In this document: positions 37,733-46,571 of the stretch, piece by piece
Numbering within the stretch: position 1 is the first letter of the stretch
Layout: each line of letters opens with the position of its first letter
Source of the DNA: Flavobacterium alvei
Lineage (GTDB): Bacteria; Bacteroidota; Bacteroidia; Flavobacteriales; Flavobacteriaceae
Assembly (NCBI RefSeq): GCF_002920895.1
Contig: NZ_PQVG01000006.1
Location: forward strand, 62,001-126,000
Reading direction: 5' to 3'
DNA length: 64,000 bases
The notes under the pieces: model-generated
What the model was told of the DNA's origin: nothing
Database searches by the model: none
Seen by the model: the letters and a program-made list of their open reading frames with translations, nothing else
Program-made: the position numbers and the translations under genes

Positions 37733-38527
37733 ATGAAAAAATTAGTTTCAGTATTCCTTCTTGTTGTTCTTTTTGCTTCATGTAGCGAATATCAAAAAGC
37801 ACTTAAAACAGAAGATGTTGCCGTAAAGTTTGAAATGGCTACTAAATTGTATGATGCAGGTAAATATAATGACGCCATAAGACTTATAGAGCAAATTGCT
37901 CCAGCATACAGAGGAAAACCACAGGCAGAGAAATTATTTTATATGTTTTCAATGTCTTATTACAATACAAAACAATATTATCTTGCTTCGTATCAATTTG
38001 AAAGTTTTGTATCGGGTTATCCAAAAAGTGAAAAAAAAGAAGAAGCATCGTTTATTGGAGCTAAATGTTTTTCAAAACTTTCACCTGTATATAGTTTAGA
38101 TCAAGTAGATACATTCAAGGCAATAGACAAGCTACAAGGATTTATAGATATGTATCCAAATTCTACTTATTTGCCAGAGGCTAATGCAGTTTTAAAAGAG
38201 TTGAATGATAAAATCGAGAAGAAGGTTTTTGAAAACGCTAAACAATACAATACGATTACGCAACACAAAGCAGCAATGGTAGCGCTTGATAATTTTATTT
38301 CAGATTATCCTGGAACTCCTTACAAAGAAGACGCTTTGTTTTATAAATTTGATTCGGCTTATCAAATAGGGATAAATAGTGTGCCTGAAAAAATGGAAGA
38401 ACGATTGAATATAGCCAAAACAGCATATACTAGTTTAATTAAATTTAAACCAGATACCAAATATAAAAAACAAGCTGACGATATGTTAGCTCGAATTGAA
38501 ACCGATTTAAAAAATTTCACTAAATAA
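37733..38527 (+). CDS. bamD: Outer membrane assembly lipoprotein BamD
   Basis: Essential lipoprotein of the BAM complex that inserts beta-barrel proteins in the outer membrane. Lipobox VLFASC puts the lipidated Cys at 18, then TPR-type helical repeats (about 25-250) with FYMFSMSYYNTKQYYLASYQF and the YPKS/YPNS/YPGT turns that mark each repeat. I use the ATG at 37733; a TTG at 37712 also opens the frame but would push the signal peptide inward. First gene of bamD-rpoZ-coaBC-porD-recN, downstream of a consensus promoter. Confidence 0.92.
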   Translation: MKKLVSVFLLVVLFASCSEYQKALKTEDVAVKFEMATKLYDAGKYNDAIRLIEQIAPAYRGKPQAEKLFYMFSMSYYNTKQYYLASYQFESFVSGYPKSEKKEEASFIGAKCFSKLSPVYSLDQVDTFKAIDKLQGFIDMYPNSTYLPEANAVLKELNDKIEKKVFENAKQYNTITQHKAAMVALDNFISDYPGTPYKEDALFYKFDSAYQIGINSVPEKMEERLNIAKTAYTSLIKFKPDTKYKKQADDMLARIETDLKNFTK

Positions 38528-38538
38528 TAAACAAAGTC

Positions 38539-38856
38539 ATGGATTTAAGAAAGACAAATGCTCCAGTAAACACAATAACATACAATAAAAATGTTATTGA
38601 AGAACCTACAGGAAATGTGTATGAAGCTATAACAATTATGGCTAAGAGAGCAAATCAAATCAATTCTGAAATCAAAAAAGAATTGACCGAAAAATTAGAC
38701 GAGTTTGCTACATACAATGACAGTCTAGAAGAAGTTTTTGAAAACAAAGAACAAATTGAAGTTTCAAAATTTTACGAAAAATTACCTAAACCTCATGCTT
38801 TAGCTGTTCAAGAATGGTTAGAAGGAAAAATCTACCATAGAGACGGAAATAAATAA
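38539..38856 (+). CDS. rpoZ: RNA polymerase omega subunit (Bacteroidetes type)
   Basis: A 105-aa protein of the Bacteroidetes omega family that helps assemble RNA polymerase by holding the beta' subunit. It contains the diagnostic NVYEAITIMAKRANQI helix (equivalent to the AxxxxxRaxxI region of omega), followed by an acidic linker and KLPKPHALAVQEWLEGKI. It lies 11 bases after bamD and 10 before coaBC; the omega-coaBC adjacency is also found outside this phylum and supports the call. Confidence 0.88.
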   Translation: MDLRKTNAPVNTITYNKNVIEEPTGNVYEAITIMAKRANQINSEIKKELTEKLDEFATYNDSLEEVFENKEQIEVSKFYEKLPKPHALAVQEWLEGKIYHRDGNK

Positions 38857-38866
38857 TTTATCGTCA

Positions 38867-40078
38867 ATGTCAGTTTTAAACGGAAAGAAGATTTTGCTGG
38901 GAGTTTCCGGTGGAATTGCAGCCTATAAAACAGCTACATTAGTCAGACTTTTTATAAAAGCAGGTGCACATGTCCAAGTGATAATGACACCTGCTTCTAA
39001 GGATTTTATAACCCCACTTACGTTATCTACCTTATCTAAAAACCCTGTTTATTCTAGTTTTTATAACCAAGATGAAGCAGACGAAAAATGGAATAGTCAC
39101 GTCGAGTTAGGTCTTTGGGCCGATTTAATGATTATTGCACCAGCCACCGCCAATACCTTGTCTAAAATGGCAAACGGCGCTTGTGACAATCTTTTAATTG
39201 CTGTTTATTTATCGGCAAAATGTCCCGTTTATTTTGCACCTGCAATGGATTTAGATATGTATATTCATTCTTCAACTTTAGAGAGTTTTAAAACCTTGAA
39301 GTTGTATGGAAATACAATGATTCCAGCCGAAACAGGTGAACTAGCCAGTGGCTTGTCTGGCGAAGGACGAATGGCTGAACCCGAACATATTGTGGCCTTT
39401 TTGGAAGCCGATTTAGAAAAAAAACTACCTCTCAAAGGAAAAAAAATACTAATTACTGCTGGCCCAACATACGAAGCAATAGATCCTGTGCGTTTTATTG
39501 GAAATCATTCCTCAGGAAAAATGGGTTTTGATATTGCGCAAAGTGCTGCCAATTTAGGAGCTTCGGTAATTTTGGTTGCAGGGCCAACGCATTTCAAAAT
39601 CGATAATCAATTGGTAAAAGTAATTCCGGTTGTTTCTGCTCAGGAAATGTTTGATGTATGTCATTCCTATTTTTCTGATGTAGATGTAGCCATCGCAGCA
39701 GCAGCAGTTGCTGATTACAGACCAAAGAATGTATCGCTTCAAAAAATAAAGAAAGAAGCTAATGAGTTTTCGATTGAACTCGAAAAAACAAAAGATATTT
39801 TAGCTTCATTGGGCAAAATCAAGAAAAATCAGTTCTTAATTGGTTTTGCTTTGGAAACCGAAAATGAAATTGAAAATGCAAAGTCGAAAATTCAGAAAAA
39901 AAACCTAGATTTGATAGTTCTTAATTCGATGCAAGACGAAGGAGCAGGTTTTGGAAAATTGACCAATAAAATTACTTTTATTGATAAAAATTTCAAGATT
40001 GAACCTATGGAATTGAAATCGAAGGAAGCCGTTGCCGATGATATTTTAAACAAAGTAATAGCACATTTTTATGACTAG
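38867..40078 (+). CDS. coaBC: Bifunctional phosphopantothenoylcysteine decarboxylase / phosphopantothenate-cysteine ligase
   Basis: Catalyses two consecutive steps of coenzyme A synthesis. The N-terminal flavoprotein domain (CoaC, about 1-185) shows GVSGGIAAYKT, the FMN-binding VIMTPASKDFITP, APATANTLSKMANGACDNLL and PAMDLDMY. The C-terminal ligase (CoaB, about 190-400) has ITAGPTYEAIDPVRFIGNHSSGKMG, AAAVADYRP and the later FALETEN. Length 403 aa is standard. Its last codons overlap the next gene by 8 bases. Confidence 0.96.
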   Translation: MSVLNGKKILLGVSGGIAAYKTATLVRLFIKAGAHVQVIMTPASKDFITPLTLSTLSKNPVYSSFYNQDEADEKWNSHVELGLWADLMIIAPATANTLSKMANGACDNLLIAVYLSAKCPVYFAPAMDLDMYIHSSTLESFKTLKLYGNTMIPAETGELASGLSGEGRMAEPEHIVAFLEADLEKKLPLKGKKILITAGPTYEAIDPVRFIGNHSSGKMGFDIAQSAANLGASVILVAGPTHFKIDNQLVKVIPVVSAQEMFDVCHSYFSDVDVAIAAAAVADYRPKNVSLQKIKKEANEFSIELEKTKDILASLGKIKKNQFLIGFALETENEIENAKSKIQKKNLDLIVLNSMQDEGAGFGKLTNKITFIDKNFKIEPMELKSKEAVADDILNKVIAHFYD

Positions 40079-40955
40079 AATAATTGCTTTTTTCTTATTG
40101 CTTACAGTTAGTTTTGCTCATTCTCAGGAGTTAAACTGCACGGTTACAGTAAACACCGAAAAGTTATCTAATGCCAATCAACAGGTTTTCAAAACACTTC
40201 AAACCTCTTTGAGCGAATTTGTGAATCAAACCCAATGGACAGGTCAATTGTACAAACAAAACGAAAAAATTAATTGTTCGATGTACATCACGGTTTCATC
40301 TAATAGTTCAGATCAATTTACAGCAACCATTCAAGTACAATCATCAAGATTGGTATATAATTCTACTTATTTAACTCCGGTTTTTAATTATAATGACAAA
40401 GATTTTAGCTTTAGTTATACCGAGTTTCAACCTTTAATTTTTAATCCATCTGAATTTGAATCTAATTTGGTTTCGGTGATTTCCTTTTATAGTTATATGA
40501 TTTTAGGAATGGATGCCGACACTTTTGTGCCATTAGGAGGAAATTCGTTTTATGAAACTGCTCAAAACATTTCAAATGTTGCTCAGCAAAGTGGTTATAA
40601 AGGTTGGAGTCAAGCAGATGGAAACAACAGTCGTTTTTATTTAGTGAATGATTTGTTAGCGCCAGCTTACAATGATATTCGTCAATCGTCATTAACCTAT
40701 CATGCAGGTTTGGATATCATGAGTCAGGACTTGAAAGCAGCAAAAGAAAAAATCAAATTGGCTTTGCTAAACGTTGGAAAATTGAATGCAATAAAACCCA
40801 ATGCCTTTTTGACTCGTGTATTTTTTGATGCCAAAGCTGATGAAATTACTTCTATTTTTTCAGGCGGCCCAAGTATTACCATAGCAGATTTGGTAGAAAG
40901 TTTAAATAAAACATCCCCTTTAAACTCTAGTAATTGGGCGAAAATTAAATATTAA
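40071..40955 (+). CDS. porD: DUF4835 family protein (PorD-like)
   Basis: An exported 294-aa protein: signal peptide at about 1-20 (ending FAHSQ), then the conserved ELNCTVTVNTEKLSNANQQVFKTL and CSMYITV. This family sits after coaBC throughout Flavobacteriia and is annotated in some databases as type IX secretion protein PorD; I am sure of the DUF4835 family, less of the secretion role. Overlaps coaBC by 8 bases and precedes recN by 53. No membrane segment after the signal peptide. Confidence 0.75.
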   Translation: MTRIIAFFLLLTVSFAHSQELNCTVTVNTEKLSNANQQVFKTLQTSLSEFVNQTQWTGQLYKQNEKINCSMYITVSSNSSDQFTATIQVQSSRLVYNSTYLTPVFNYNDKDFSFSYTEFQPLIFNPSEFESNLVSVISFYSYMILGMDADTFVPLGGNSFYETAQNISNVAQQSGYKGWSQADGNNSRFYLVNDLLAPAYNDIRQSSLTYHAGLDIMSQDLKAAKEKIKLALLNVGKLNAIKPNAFLTRVFFDAKADEITSIFSGGPSITIADLVESLNKTSPLNSSNWAKIKY

Positions 40956-41008
40956 TAGAAAGTTTAATTTTTAACTTTTAATCTTCTTTTTTTTTCAAAA
41001 ATATACAA

Positions 41009-42661
41009 ATGATAACTTCTCTGTCGATAAAAAACTATGCACTAATCGAAAAATTGTCTATCGATTTTTCTAAAGGATTTTCGATAATCACAGGAGAAAC
41101 AGGTGCTGGGAAATCCATAATTTTAGGAGCTTTAGGATTGGTTTTAGGAAAAAGAGCCGATTTAACTTCGCTTAAAAATAAAGAAGAAAAATGTGTTATC
41201 GAAGCTCATTTCGAAATCTTGAAGTACAATTTGCGCCCTTTTTTTGAAGCAAACGATTTAGATTATGAAGACGAAACCATCATTCGTCGAGAAATTCTTC
41301 CTTCTGGAAAATCTAGAGCTTTTATCAATGATAGTCCTGTGAATCTTCAGGAATTACAGGAATTGAGTTTGTTTTTGATAGATATACATTCGCAACATCA
41401 AACACAAGAACTTTCAGAAGAAAAAGTTCAGTTTGAAATAATTGATGCAATTGCTAATAACCAAGAATTAATTTTGGACTATCAAACACTTTTGAAAACC
41501 TATAAATCAGATAAATCAAAATTGAATTTGCTTCTTAAAAAACAAGGAGATGCTATCAAAGAACAAGAATACAATACTTTTTTATTGAATGAATTAGTTA
41601 CATCTCATTTAAAATCTGGTGAACAAGAAACGCTCGAAGCCGATTATGAAAAACTTAATAATGTCGAAATTATTAAAGAATCTATCGATAAATCTTTGGC
41701 TATAGCCAATGAAGAACAAATTGGAGTGATGCATAATTTGAAAGAAATCAAGATTTCTTTGCAAAAAATAGCTTCTTTTTCGCCTGAATATTTTTCACTT
41801 TTAGAAAGAATTTCCAGCCTTTTGATTGAATTTGATGATATTTCAACCGAATTGAGTCGTTGTTCAGAAAAGTTGATTAATGATCCTGAACAACTAGAAG
41901 CAATTAATCAAAAATTGCAATTGATTTATAATTTGCAAAAGAAACACCAAGTTGCAACAGTTGATGAGTTATTAGAAATTCAAACCCAACTCGAAAATTC
42001 AGTTTTAGAATTAGGAAATTTAGAACAAGAAATTGCTTTTCTTACTAAATCTATTCAACAAAAAACAGAATCATTAGATGCTTTATCAAAAGCGATTCAT
42101 AAGAAAAGAGTAGATGCAGTTCCAGTTTTATCACAACAATTAATTTCAATTTTAGAGACTTTGGGAATGCCAAATGTTCGTTTTAAAATGGATTTAAATG
42201 AATCTTCTACTTATTTTGAAAACGGAAAAGACGAACTTGAGTTTTTGTTTTCTGCCAACAAAGGAACGGATTTTGGCTTGTTAAAAAAAGTAGCTTCAGG
42301 TGGTGAAATGTCTAGAATTATGCTGGCCGTAAAAGCAATTTTGGCACAATATTCAAAACTTCCAACCTTGATTTTTGATGAAATCGATACAGGAGTTTCG
42401 GGCGAAATAGCCAATAGAATGGGGGAGATTATGAAAGAAATGAGTCAGACGATGCAAATATTTGCCATCACACATTTACCTCAAATTGCCGCAAAAGGAA
42501 CTGCACATTTCAAAGTTTCAAAAGCAACAGTTGGCGAGGATACGCAGTCTGAATTAAAATTATTATCGAGTCAGGAGCGTGTGGTCGAGATTGCACAAAT
42601 GTTATCTGGAACTGTAGTTTCGGATTCAGCATTAAACCACGCAAAAGCCTTGTTAAACTAA
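41009..42661 (+). CDS. recN: DNA repair protein RecN
   Basis: SMC-like ATPase in recombinational repair of double-strand breaks. Walker A is ITGETGAGKSII (about residues 29-40), Q-loop in DIHSQHQTQ, two long coiled-coil arms (about 160-210 and 290-365), ABC signature VASGGEMSRIMLA (about 430-442) and Walker B LIFDEIDTGVSG (about 454-465), followed by THLPQIAA. 550 aa is normal. Last gene of the coaBC operon. Confidence 0.96.
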   Translation: MITSLSIKNYALIEKLSIDFSKGFSIITGETGAGKSIILGALGLVLGKRADLTSLKNKEEKCVIEAHFEILKYNLRPFFEANDLDYEDETIIRREILPSGKSRAFINDSPVNLQELQELSLFLIDIHSQHQTQELSEEKVQFEIIDAIANNQELILDYQTLLKTYKSDKSKLNLLLKKQGDAIKEQEYNTFLLNELVTSHLKSGEQETLEADYEKLNNVEIIKESIDKSLAIANEEQIGVMHNLKEIKISLQKIASFSPEYFSLLERISSLLIEFDDISTELSRCSEKLINDPEQLEAINQKLQLIYNLQKKHQVATVDELLEIQTQLENSVLELGNLEQEIAFLTKSIQQKTESLDALSKAIHKKRVDAVPVLSQQLISILETLGMPNVRFKMDLNESSTYFENGKDELEFLFSANKGTDFGLLKKVASGGEMSRIMLAVKAILAQYSKLPTLIFDEIDTGVSGEIANRMGEIMKEMSQTMQIFAITHLPQIAAKGTAHFKVSKATVGEDTQSELKLLSSQERVVEIAQMLSGTVVSDSALNHAKALLN

Positions 42662-42679
42662 AGAAATAATATATATTTG
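42649..42679 (+). promoter_or_regulatory. Probable fabV promoter
   Basis: CTTG (42649-42652), 19 bases, then TATATTTG (42672-42679): one mismatch in the -33 element. It lies partly in the end of recN and about 40 bases before fabV. Confidence 0.65.
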
Positions 42680-42717
42680 TCGTCACAAAAACCGAATAAC
42701 AGAATAATTTTGCCATT

Positions 42718-43908
42718 ATGATTATAGAACCAAGAATGAGAGGATTTATTTGCGTAACCTCGCACCCAGATGGATGTGCGCAAAGTGTAAAAAATCAAAT
42801 TGAATACATCAAATCCAAAGGAACAATTGATGGAGCGAAGAAAGTTTTAGTAATTGGAGCTTCAACAGGATTTGGATTGTCTTCAAGAATTACAGCTGCT
42901 TTTGGTTCAGATGCTGCAACAATTGGTGTGTTTTTTGAAAAACCTCCATTAGAAGGAAAACCAGGTTCTCCAGGTTGGTACAATTCAGCCGCTTTTGAAA
43001 CAGAAGCTAATAAGGCAGGTTTGTATGCCAAAAGTGTGAACGGAGATGCTTTTTCGAATGAAATAAAAAGACAAACATTAGATTTAATCAAAGCCGATTT
43101 AGGTCAGGTTGATTTAGTAATTTATAGTTTGGCTTCTCCCGTTCGTTTGCACCCAGTTACTGGAGTTTTGCATCGTTCGGTTTTAAAACCAATTGGAGCC
43201 ACTTACACCAATAAAACCGTCGATTTTCATACAGGAGTTGTGACTGATATTAGCATTGCACCTTGCCAAGATGACGATATTGCCAATACTGTTGCCGTAA
43301 TGGGTGGCGAGGATTGGGCTATGTGGATGGATGCTTTGAAAGCCGAAAATTTACTTGCTCCAGGCGTTAAAACGGTTGCTTATTCTTATATCGGGCCATC
43401 ATTGACTGAAGCGGTTTATAGAAAAGGAACAATTGGTCGTGCCAAAGATCATCTTGAAGCCACAGCTTTTTCGATTTCGGATAGCTTGAAGTCTGTTGAT
43501 GGAGAGGCATTTGTTTCGGTAAATAAAGCTTTGGTAACTCAAGCTAGTTCTGCCATTCCTGTTATTCCTTTGTATATTTCCTTGTTGTATAAAATAATGA
43601 AAGAAGAAGGAATTCACGAAGGTTGTATCGAACAAATCCAACGTTTATACCAAGACAGATTGTACACTGGAAATCCAATTCCTACAGATGAAAAAGGTAG
43701 AATTAGAGTGGACGATTGGGAAATGCGTGACGATGTTCAAGAAAAAGTAGCCACTTTATGGAAACAAGCTACCACCGAAAGTTTGCCAGAAATAGGAGAT
43801 TTAGAAGGCTATAGAAAAGATTTCTTGAACCTTTTTGGTTTCGATTTCGCAGGTGTAGATTATAAAGCAGATACTGACGAAATGGTAGGGATTCCTAGTA
43901 TTGTTTAA
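42718..43908 (+). CDS. fabV: Enoyl-ACP reductase FabV (trans-2-enoyl-CoA reductase)
   Basis: NADH-dependent reduction of enoyl-ACP, the last step of each fatty acid elongation cycle. A long-type SDR: IIEPRMRGFICVTSHPDGC start, GASTGFGLSSRI nucleotide site (about 46-57), VDLVIYSLASPVR, and the FabV-type Y-x8-K (YRKGTIGRAK; Tyr and Lys about 235-244). 396 aa is normal. FabV confers low triclosan sensitivity in other organisms. Followed by two hairpin terminators. Confidence 0.95.
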   Translation: MIIEPRMRGFICVTSHPDGCAQSVKNQIEYIKSKGTIDGAKKVLVIGASTGFGLSSRITAAFGSDAATIGVFFEKPPLEGKPGSPGWYNSAAFETEANKAGLYAKSVNGDAFSNEIKRQTLDLIKADLGQVDLVIYSLASPVRLHPVTGVLHRSVLKPIGATYTNKTVDFHTGVVTDISIAPCQDDDIANTVAVMGGEDWAMWMDALKAENLLAPGVKTVAYSYIGPSLTEAVYRKGTIGRAKDHLEATAFSISDSLKSVDGEAFVSVNKALVTQASSAIPVIPLYISLLYKIMKEEGIHEGCIEQIQRLYQDRLYTGNPIPTDEKGRIRVDDWEMRDDVQEKVATLWKQATTESLPEIGDLEGYRKDFLNLFGFDFAGVDYKADTDEMVGIPSIV

Positions 43909-43935
43909 GAAGTAAAGTATTGTTTTAAATAAGTA

Positions 43936-43964
43936 AAACCATCAATTAATAGTTGATGGTTTTT
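43936..43964 (+). terminator. fabV terminator
   Basis: AAACCATCAA (43936-43945) pairs perfectly with TTGATGGTTT (43953-43962) around a 7-base loop, with a T-run. 27 bases after fabV. Confidence 0.88.
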
Positions 43965-43973
43965 ATTTATAAA

Positions 43974-44009
43974 AAAACCTTTCAAAGTTTAAAATTCTGA
44001 AAGGGTTTT
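43974..44009 (-). terminator. Second hairpin between convergent genes
   Basis: AAAACCTTTCA and TGAAAGGGTTTT form a stem with one bulged base. T-runs occur on both strands, so it can terminate the - strand lipoprotein gene and back up the fabV terminator. Confidence 0.7.
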
Positions 44010-44106
44010 TGGTTTATTCTTGTTTGTAATCAAAGAAGTAATTCTGCTTGACAAACTCAAAAAAATAAGGCCACATATTTTTGGGAATTAAGCTGAATGT
44101 TTTTTG

Positions 44107-44526
44107 CTATTGGGCTACTTTTTCAAACTTATATGCACAACCTTCATCACACATTAAATAACTGGGCGTTAATATTACATTCTCATTTTCATAAGTAATT
44201 TTTTCTGAAAATGTACCTGCTGGAGTTTCAATTTTTGTATCAAATCCATTACACCCATAATCAAGTATTAAAGAGGTTGGATTTAATGTGTATGTTCCTT
44301 GTGTACACTCCGAAAATCTGGTTGAAGTAAATGTTCCATCGCTATTAAATGTGTAAGTGTACCCTTTATCTACGGAAGACCATTTTGCAATACTTCCACC
44401 ATCGCTTCCGTAAGTTGCAATTAGTTTCCAAGTTCCTACAATACTTTTGTTGTTTTCATTTGTTTTATCATCATTGCAACTAGCAAGTGATAGCAACATG
44501 ACTAAAGTTAACATTAGTGCTTTCAT
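44107..44526 (-). CDS. Lipocalin-like lipoprotein
   Basis: A 139-aa lipoprotein with lipobox SLASC (Cys about 17) followed by an Asp pair. SIVGTWKL is the opening strand of the lipocalin-like family common in Bacteroidetes, and YTFNSDGTFTS and GTYTL continue the repeating beta pattern. Four later cysteines (CTQGTYT, DYGCNG, LMCDEGC) may form disulphides outside the cell. Ligand unknown. Monocistronic. Confidence 0.75.
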   Translation of the reverse strand: MKALMLTLVMLLSLASCNDDKTNENNKSIVGTWKLIATYGSDGGSIAKWSSVDKGYTYTFNSDGTFTSTRFSECTQGTYTLNPTSLILDYGCNGFDTKIETPAGTFSEKITYENENVILTPSYLMCDEGCAYKFEKVAQ

Positions 44527-44915
44527 AATTTTTTTTATTAGTGTTTAATAATTTCTTATACTAAAAATTGTTTTTTTTTATTTGAAACAGCAAGTATTTT
44601 CTATATACGAACTTTTTTTTGTTGTTATTGTTCAGAATTATACTTTCTACTATTCTTACTTTCAATCTGCTCAGTCGAGTGATTAAATAGTAAGTAAATA
44701 TAGTAAAATTTAGATTGTCTTTTGTTATTATTTATTATTTTTATAATAAAAAAAGCTACATAAAATTATTGATAATTAATGATTTTCTATCCTTAAACAA
44801 AGGCAAAAAAGCCAAATCAATTATCTAAAATTTGCGTTTAAGTATTGAATCCGCCATTGATAAAGTATATCTTTGCAAAAAATAAATACTATTTCATAAA
44901 TTTTAATTCAAGAGT
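44527..44915. other. Intergenic region with one probable promoter
   Basis: About 390 AT-rich bases between divergent genes. Near its right end ATTG (44844-44847), 20 bases and TATCTTTG (44868-44875) form a good promoter for the glycosyltransferase-coaE genes. I see no RNA gene or coding sequence in the rest. Confidence 0.55.
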
Positions 44916-45914
44916 ATGTTGTTTTCTTTAATCATACCGGTTTACAATCGCCCAGACGAAGTGGATGAACTTTTAGAGAGTTTGTCACAACAGGATTATA
45001 CAGATAATTTTGAAGTGGTAATAGTAGAAGATGGATCTGAGTTGCGATGCGATGATGTGGTGCGTAAATATGCTGGAAAATTGCATTTGTCCTATTCTTT
45101 TAAAGGAAATTCAGGTCCTGGAGATTCTAGAAATTATGGAATGAAAAAGGCAAATGGCGATTATTTTATCATTTTTGATTCAGATTGTATTATTCCAAAA
45201 AGCTATTTGACTGAAGTTGCCAAGGCGTTAAAAGAAAATTATGTCGATTGTTTTGGTGGACCAGACGCGGCATTAGACAGTTTTTCGGATATTCAAAAAG
45301 CCATTAATTTTGCCATGACTTCTTTTCTTACCACAGGAGGGATTCGTGGTGGTTCGGAGAAAATCGATAAATTTCAACCTCGAAGTTTCAATATGGGATT
45401 GTCTCGAAAAGCTTTTGAAGCATCTAATGGTTATGGAAATATACACCCAGGCGAAGACCCAGATTTATCTATAAGATTGTGGAATTTAGGTTTTGAAACC
45501 CAGCTTTTTCCTAAAGCATTCGTGTATCACAAACGAAGAATCGATTGGGAAAAATTTACTATTCAAGTCAATAAATTTGGCAAAGCCAGGCCAATTCTCA
45601 ATAGTTGGTATCCTCAATACAACAAACTTACTTTTTTCTTTCCCTCATTTTTTATAATTGGACTACTTTTTGCTGTGGTTTTGTTGATTTTTACTTATGA
45701 TGTATTGCTTCAATTGTATTTTGTTTACTTTTTAATGATTTTTTTGGTTTCTACTTATAAAAATAAAAGTTTCAAAGTGGGTTTGTTATCTATCAAAGCG
45801 GTTTGGAAACAATTTTTTGGCTATGGAACAGGGTTCATCGAATCCTTCATTAAAGTTATTATATTGAATCAAAAACCGCAAGAGGCTTTTCCTGAGTTGT
45901 TTTTTAAAAAATAA
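44916..45914 (+). CDS. Membrane-anchored glycosyltransferase family 2
   Basis: A GT-A glycosyltransferase with the catalytic domain at about residues 1-235 (FSLIIPVYNRPDEVDEL, VEDGSE, metal-binding DSDC, and GEDPDLSIRLW as the acceptor/base region), then two C-terminal transmembrane helices (about 245-285). This layout occurs in cell-envelope enzymes of Bacteroidetes. It is outside the main polysaccharide locus and is paired with coaE 1 base downstream. Donor and acceptor unknown. Confidence 0.87.
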   Translation: MLFSLIIPVYNRPDEVDELLESLSQQDYTDNFEVVIVEDGSELRCDDVVRKYAGKLHLSYSFKGNSGPGDSRNYGMKKANGDYFIIFDSDCIIPKSYLTEVAKALKENYVDCFGGPDAALDSFSDIQKAINFAMTSFLTTGGIRGGSEKIDKFQPRSFNMGLSRKAFEASNGYGNIHPGEDPDLSIRLWNLGFETQLFPKAFVYHKRRIDWEKFTIQVNKFGKARPILNSWYPQYNKLTFFFPSFFIIGLLFAVVLLIFTYDVLLQLYFVYFLMIFLVSTYKNKSFKVGLLSIKAVWKQFFGYGTGFIESFIKVIILNQKPQEAFPELFFKK

Positions 45915-45915
45915 A

Positions 45916-46497
45916 ATGACAAAAATAATTGGATTAACTGGAGGTATTGGAAGTGGGAAAACCACTATCGCTAATCTTTTTAGGGAGGCTAATATTCCAG
46001 TTTATATTGCTGATGACGAGGCAAGAAAAATTATGCAATCGCCTGAAATTATTGAAGAAATCAAAAATACTTTTGGTTCTGAAATTTTTGATGATACTAT
46101 TCTAAACAGAGAAAAACTATCACAAATTGTATTTAATGAGCCCGAAAAATTAAAACTTCTGAACGCAATTATACACCCAGCGGTTAGAAAACATTTCCAG
46201 AATTGGGTTTTAAATCACGAGAAATATCCGTTTGTTATTTATGAAGCCGCCATTTTGTTTGAGAGTGGCAGTTATAAAAATTGTGATTTAATAATAACAG
46301 TAACTGCACCAATCGAAACCAGAATTGAGCGTGTCATTCAGCGCGACAAAACTACTCGGGAGCAAGTTTTAAAGCGGATTAATGCACAATGGGATGATAC
46401 TCAACGTATTTCTAAAAGTGATTTTGTTATAGTAAACATTGATCCAAAGACCACAAAATTAGAAATAGGTAAAATTCTTAAAATTTTGAATATTTGA
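45916..46497 (+). CDS. coaE: Dephospho-CoA kinase
   Basis: Last step of coenzyme A synthesis. P-loop GLTGGIGSGKTT (about residues 6-17), ADDEARKIM, the lid YEAAILFESG, and QRDKTTREQVLKRINAQW are all family-typical. 193 aa. Starts 1 base after the glycosyltransferase stop. Confidence 0.96.
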   Translation: MTKIIGLTGGIGSGKTTIANLFREANIPVYIADDEARKIMQSPEIIEEIKNTFGSEIFDDTILNREKLSQIVFNEPEKLKLLNAIIHPAVRKHFQNWVLNHEKYPFVIYEAAILFESGSYKNCDLIITVTAPIETRIERVIQRDKTTREQVLKRINAQWDDTQRISKSDFVIVNIDPKTTKLEIGKILKILNI

Positions 46498-46571
46498 CAA
46501 TCAGAATCTTTGTTGTTAATCTTTGGTTAATTTATTATTAGTTATACTGTTAAAATACTAAATTTGTATCG